A stretch of 23,109 nucleotides of DNA from Euryarchaeota archaeon UBA173. GTDB taxonomy: Archaea; Thermoplasmatota; Poseidoniia; Poseidoniales; Thalassarchaeaceae. Location: contig DAJH01000078.1 of the NCBI GenBank assembly GCA_002498925.1, forward strand, positions 1 through 23,109, given 5' to 3'. Positions 22,520 to 23,109 of the stretch are shown here, piece after piece. The notes under the pieces are model-generated. The model was not told the origin of the DNA. It saw nothing but the letters and a program-made list of their open reading frames with translations, and did not search any database. A program made the translations under genes and the position numbers. Within the stretch, counting starts at the first letter, position 1, and the number at the start of each line of letters is the position of its first letter.

Positions 22520-23109
22520 AGAACAGACTCGTATGGGCTCTTGTCCTCACCCGGAACAAGAGTAGCATCCATTCCTATCTTACTAGTCATTCCATTGTCC
22601 GATCTACTTGGATCTAAACTGGATCCTTTCTGGTTCGAGAGGATTACTGTGTCAGCATCTGGCTGCCATCGCGTCATCAGTGCCCACTCCACCCTCATCG
22701 GATCGGCAATATCGATATCTTCGTCCACAACAATCACCTGCTTCATAGATGGATGACCATCGAATGCCGCCTGAATTGCCCTCATGCCATCCTCAGGTTC
22801 CTCTGGAACTATCTGTATGACCGATGCAAGCCATCCACATCCGCCATCGGTCATGTGAACATCCGTACACTTCACGACTTCCGAAACGGCAGTCTTGATT
22901 GTAGGCGCCCTGGGCATCCCCATCAGCGTTCTATGCTCCACCCCAGTCGGTATAATTGCATGGAATATCGGGTCTTTCCTGTGGTGTACAGCATCATATT
23001 CTATCACATGCTCCTGTCTAATGTCATCAACAGTTCCAGTGATGTCGACATAGGGCCCCTCATCGTCCCGTTCAGGAGTTATTCTGGCCTGCATCGCGTA
23101 TTCAGCATC
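22516..23109 (-). CDS. UbiD-family decarboxylase, C-terminal part (partial)
   Basis: The C-terminal 197 or so residues of a prenylated-FMN-dependent UbiD-type decarboxylase; the frame is open to the window edge, beyond an internal ATG at 23094. Family marks are EGPYVDITGTVD, the R-x-DPIFHAIIPTGVEH strand-helix, LMGMPRAPTI, and VVDEDIDIADPMRVEWALMTR. The family usually has about 420-490 residues. In many archaea a UbiD homologue is anhydromevalonate phosphate decarboxylase of the modified mevalonate pathway for lipid synthesis, which is the most likely role, but aromatic acid decarboxylases look similar and the catalytic N-terminal part is missing. Its stop overlaps the TPR gene's start, so the two are coupled. 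Confidence 0.88.
   Translation of the reverse strand, partial: DAEYAMQARITPERDDEGPYVDITGTVDDIRQEHVIEYDAVHHRKDPIFHAIIPTGVEHRTLMGMPRAPTIKTAVSEVVKCTDVHMTDGGCGWLASVIQIVPEEPEDGMRAIQAAFDGHPSMKQVIVVDEDIDIADPMRVEWALMTRWQPDADTVILSNQKGSSLDPSRSDNGMTSKIGMDATLVPGEDKSPYESVL

Noticed and set aside
1..23109. Search by eye for tRNA genes, rRNA, CRISPR repeats, insertion sequences and direct repeats.
   Set aside because: No TψC-arm/acceptor combinations, spaced repeats, transposase motifs or terminal inverted repeats were recognised; nearly all bases are in assigned genes.

Overview
The window is dense archaeal chromosomal DNA, most likely from a euryarchaeon of the Thermoplasmata / marine group II-III type. 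The archaeal assignment rests on the gene set: replication factor C large subunit, archaeal-type glycyl-tRNA synthetase, TiaS, proteasome alpha subunit, SBDS, Rrp4/Rrp41/Rrp42, L37Ae, Pcc1, prefoldin beta and an archaeosortase A-like enzyme. The lineage within Euryarchaeota is an inference from overall impression; no search was possible. I see no mobile element, CRISPR array, rRNA or tRNA gene, and no gene-free stretch longer than about 160 bases.

Layout. 1-147 (+) is the C-terminal end of a TrkH-type potassium transporter. 144-3414 (-) holds glyS followed by rfcL. 3573-8882 (+) is a very long Lhr-type helicase. Convergent to it is an archaeosortase A-like enzyme (8874-about 9854, -). Divergent from the sortase, 9916-12612 (+) runs gmhA-like isomerase, HAD phosphatase, tiaS and a small membrane protein. 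A RadB-like P-loop protein (12601-13179, -) is divergent from a 73-residue tail-anchored protein (13269-13490, +) that may be Sec61-beta. Next come dph6 then purB on the minus strand (15629 to 13487).

From about 15700 to 21163 (+) lies the archaeal proteasome-exosome superoperon: psmA, SBDS, rrp4, rrp41, rrp42, rpl37ae, pcc1, pfdB and a helical-repeat protein. It links proteolysis, ribosome maturation, RNA decay, tRNA t6A modification and chaperoning. The window closes with a minus-strand operon: a ubiD-family decarboxylase (cut by the window end), a TPR protein and a Nudix hydrolase.

Two organisational themes stand out. All five convergent gene pairs overlap at their 3' ends, two of them by nested stop codons in TTAG/CTAA. 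Initiation also looks mixed: operon-internal genes have strong Shine-Dalgarno (SD) sequences, while several operon heads have a TATA-like element about 28-33 bases before the start codon, which suggests leaderless mRNAs. Two superoperon genes appear to start at non-standard codons, CTG for SBDS and ATT for the helical-repeat gene. The archaeosortase and gmhA-like genes appear to share one TATA element between them.
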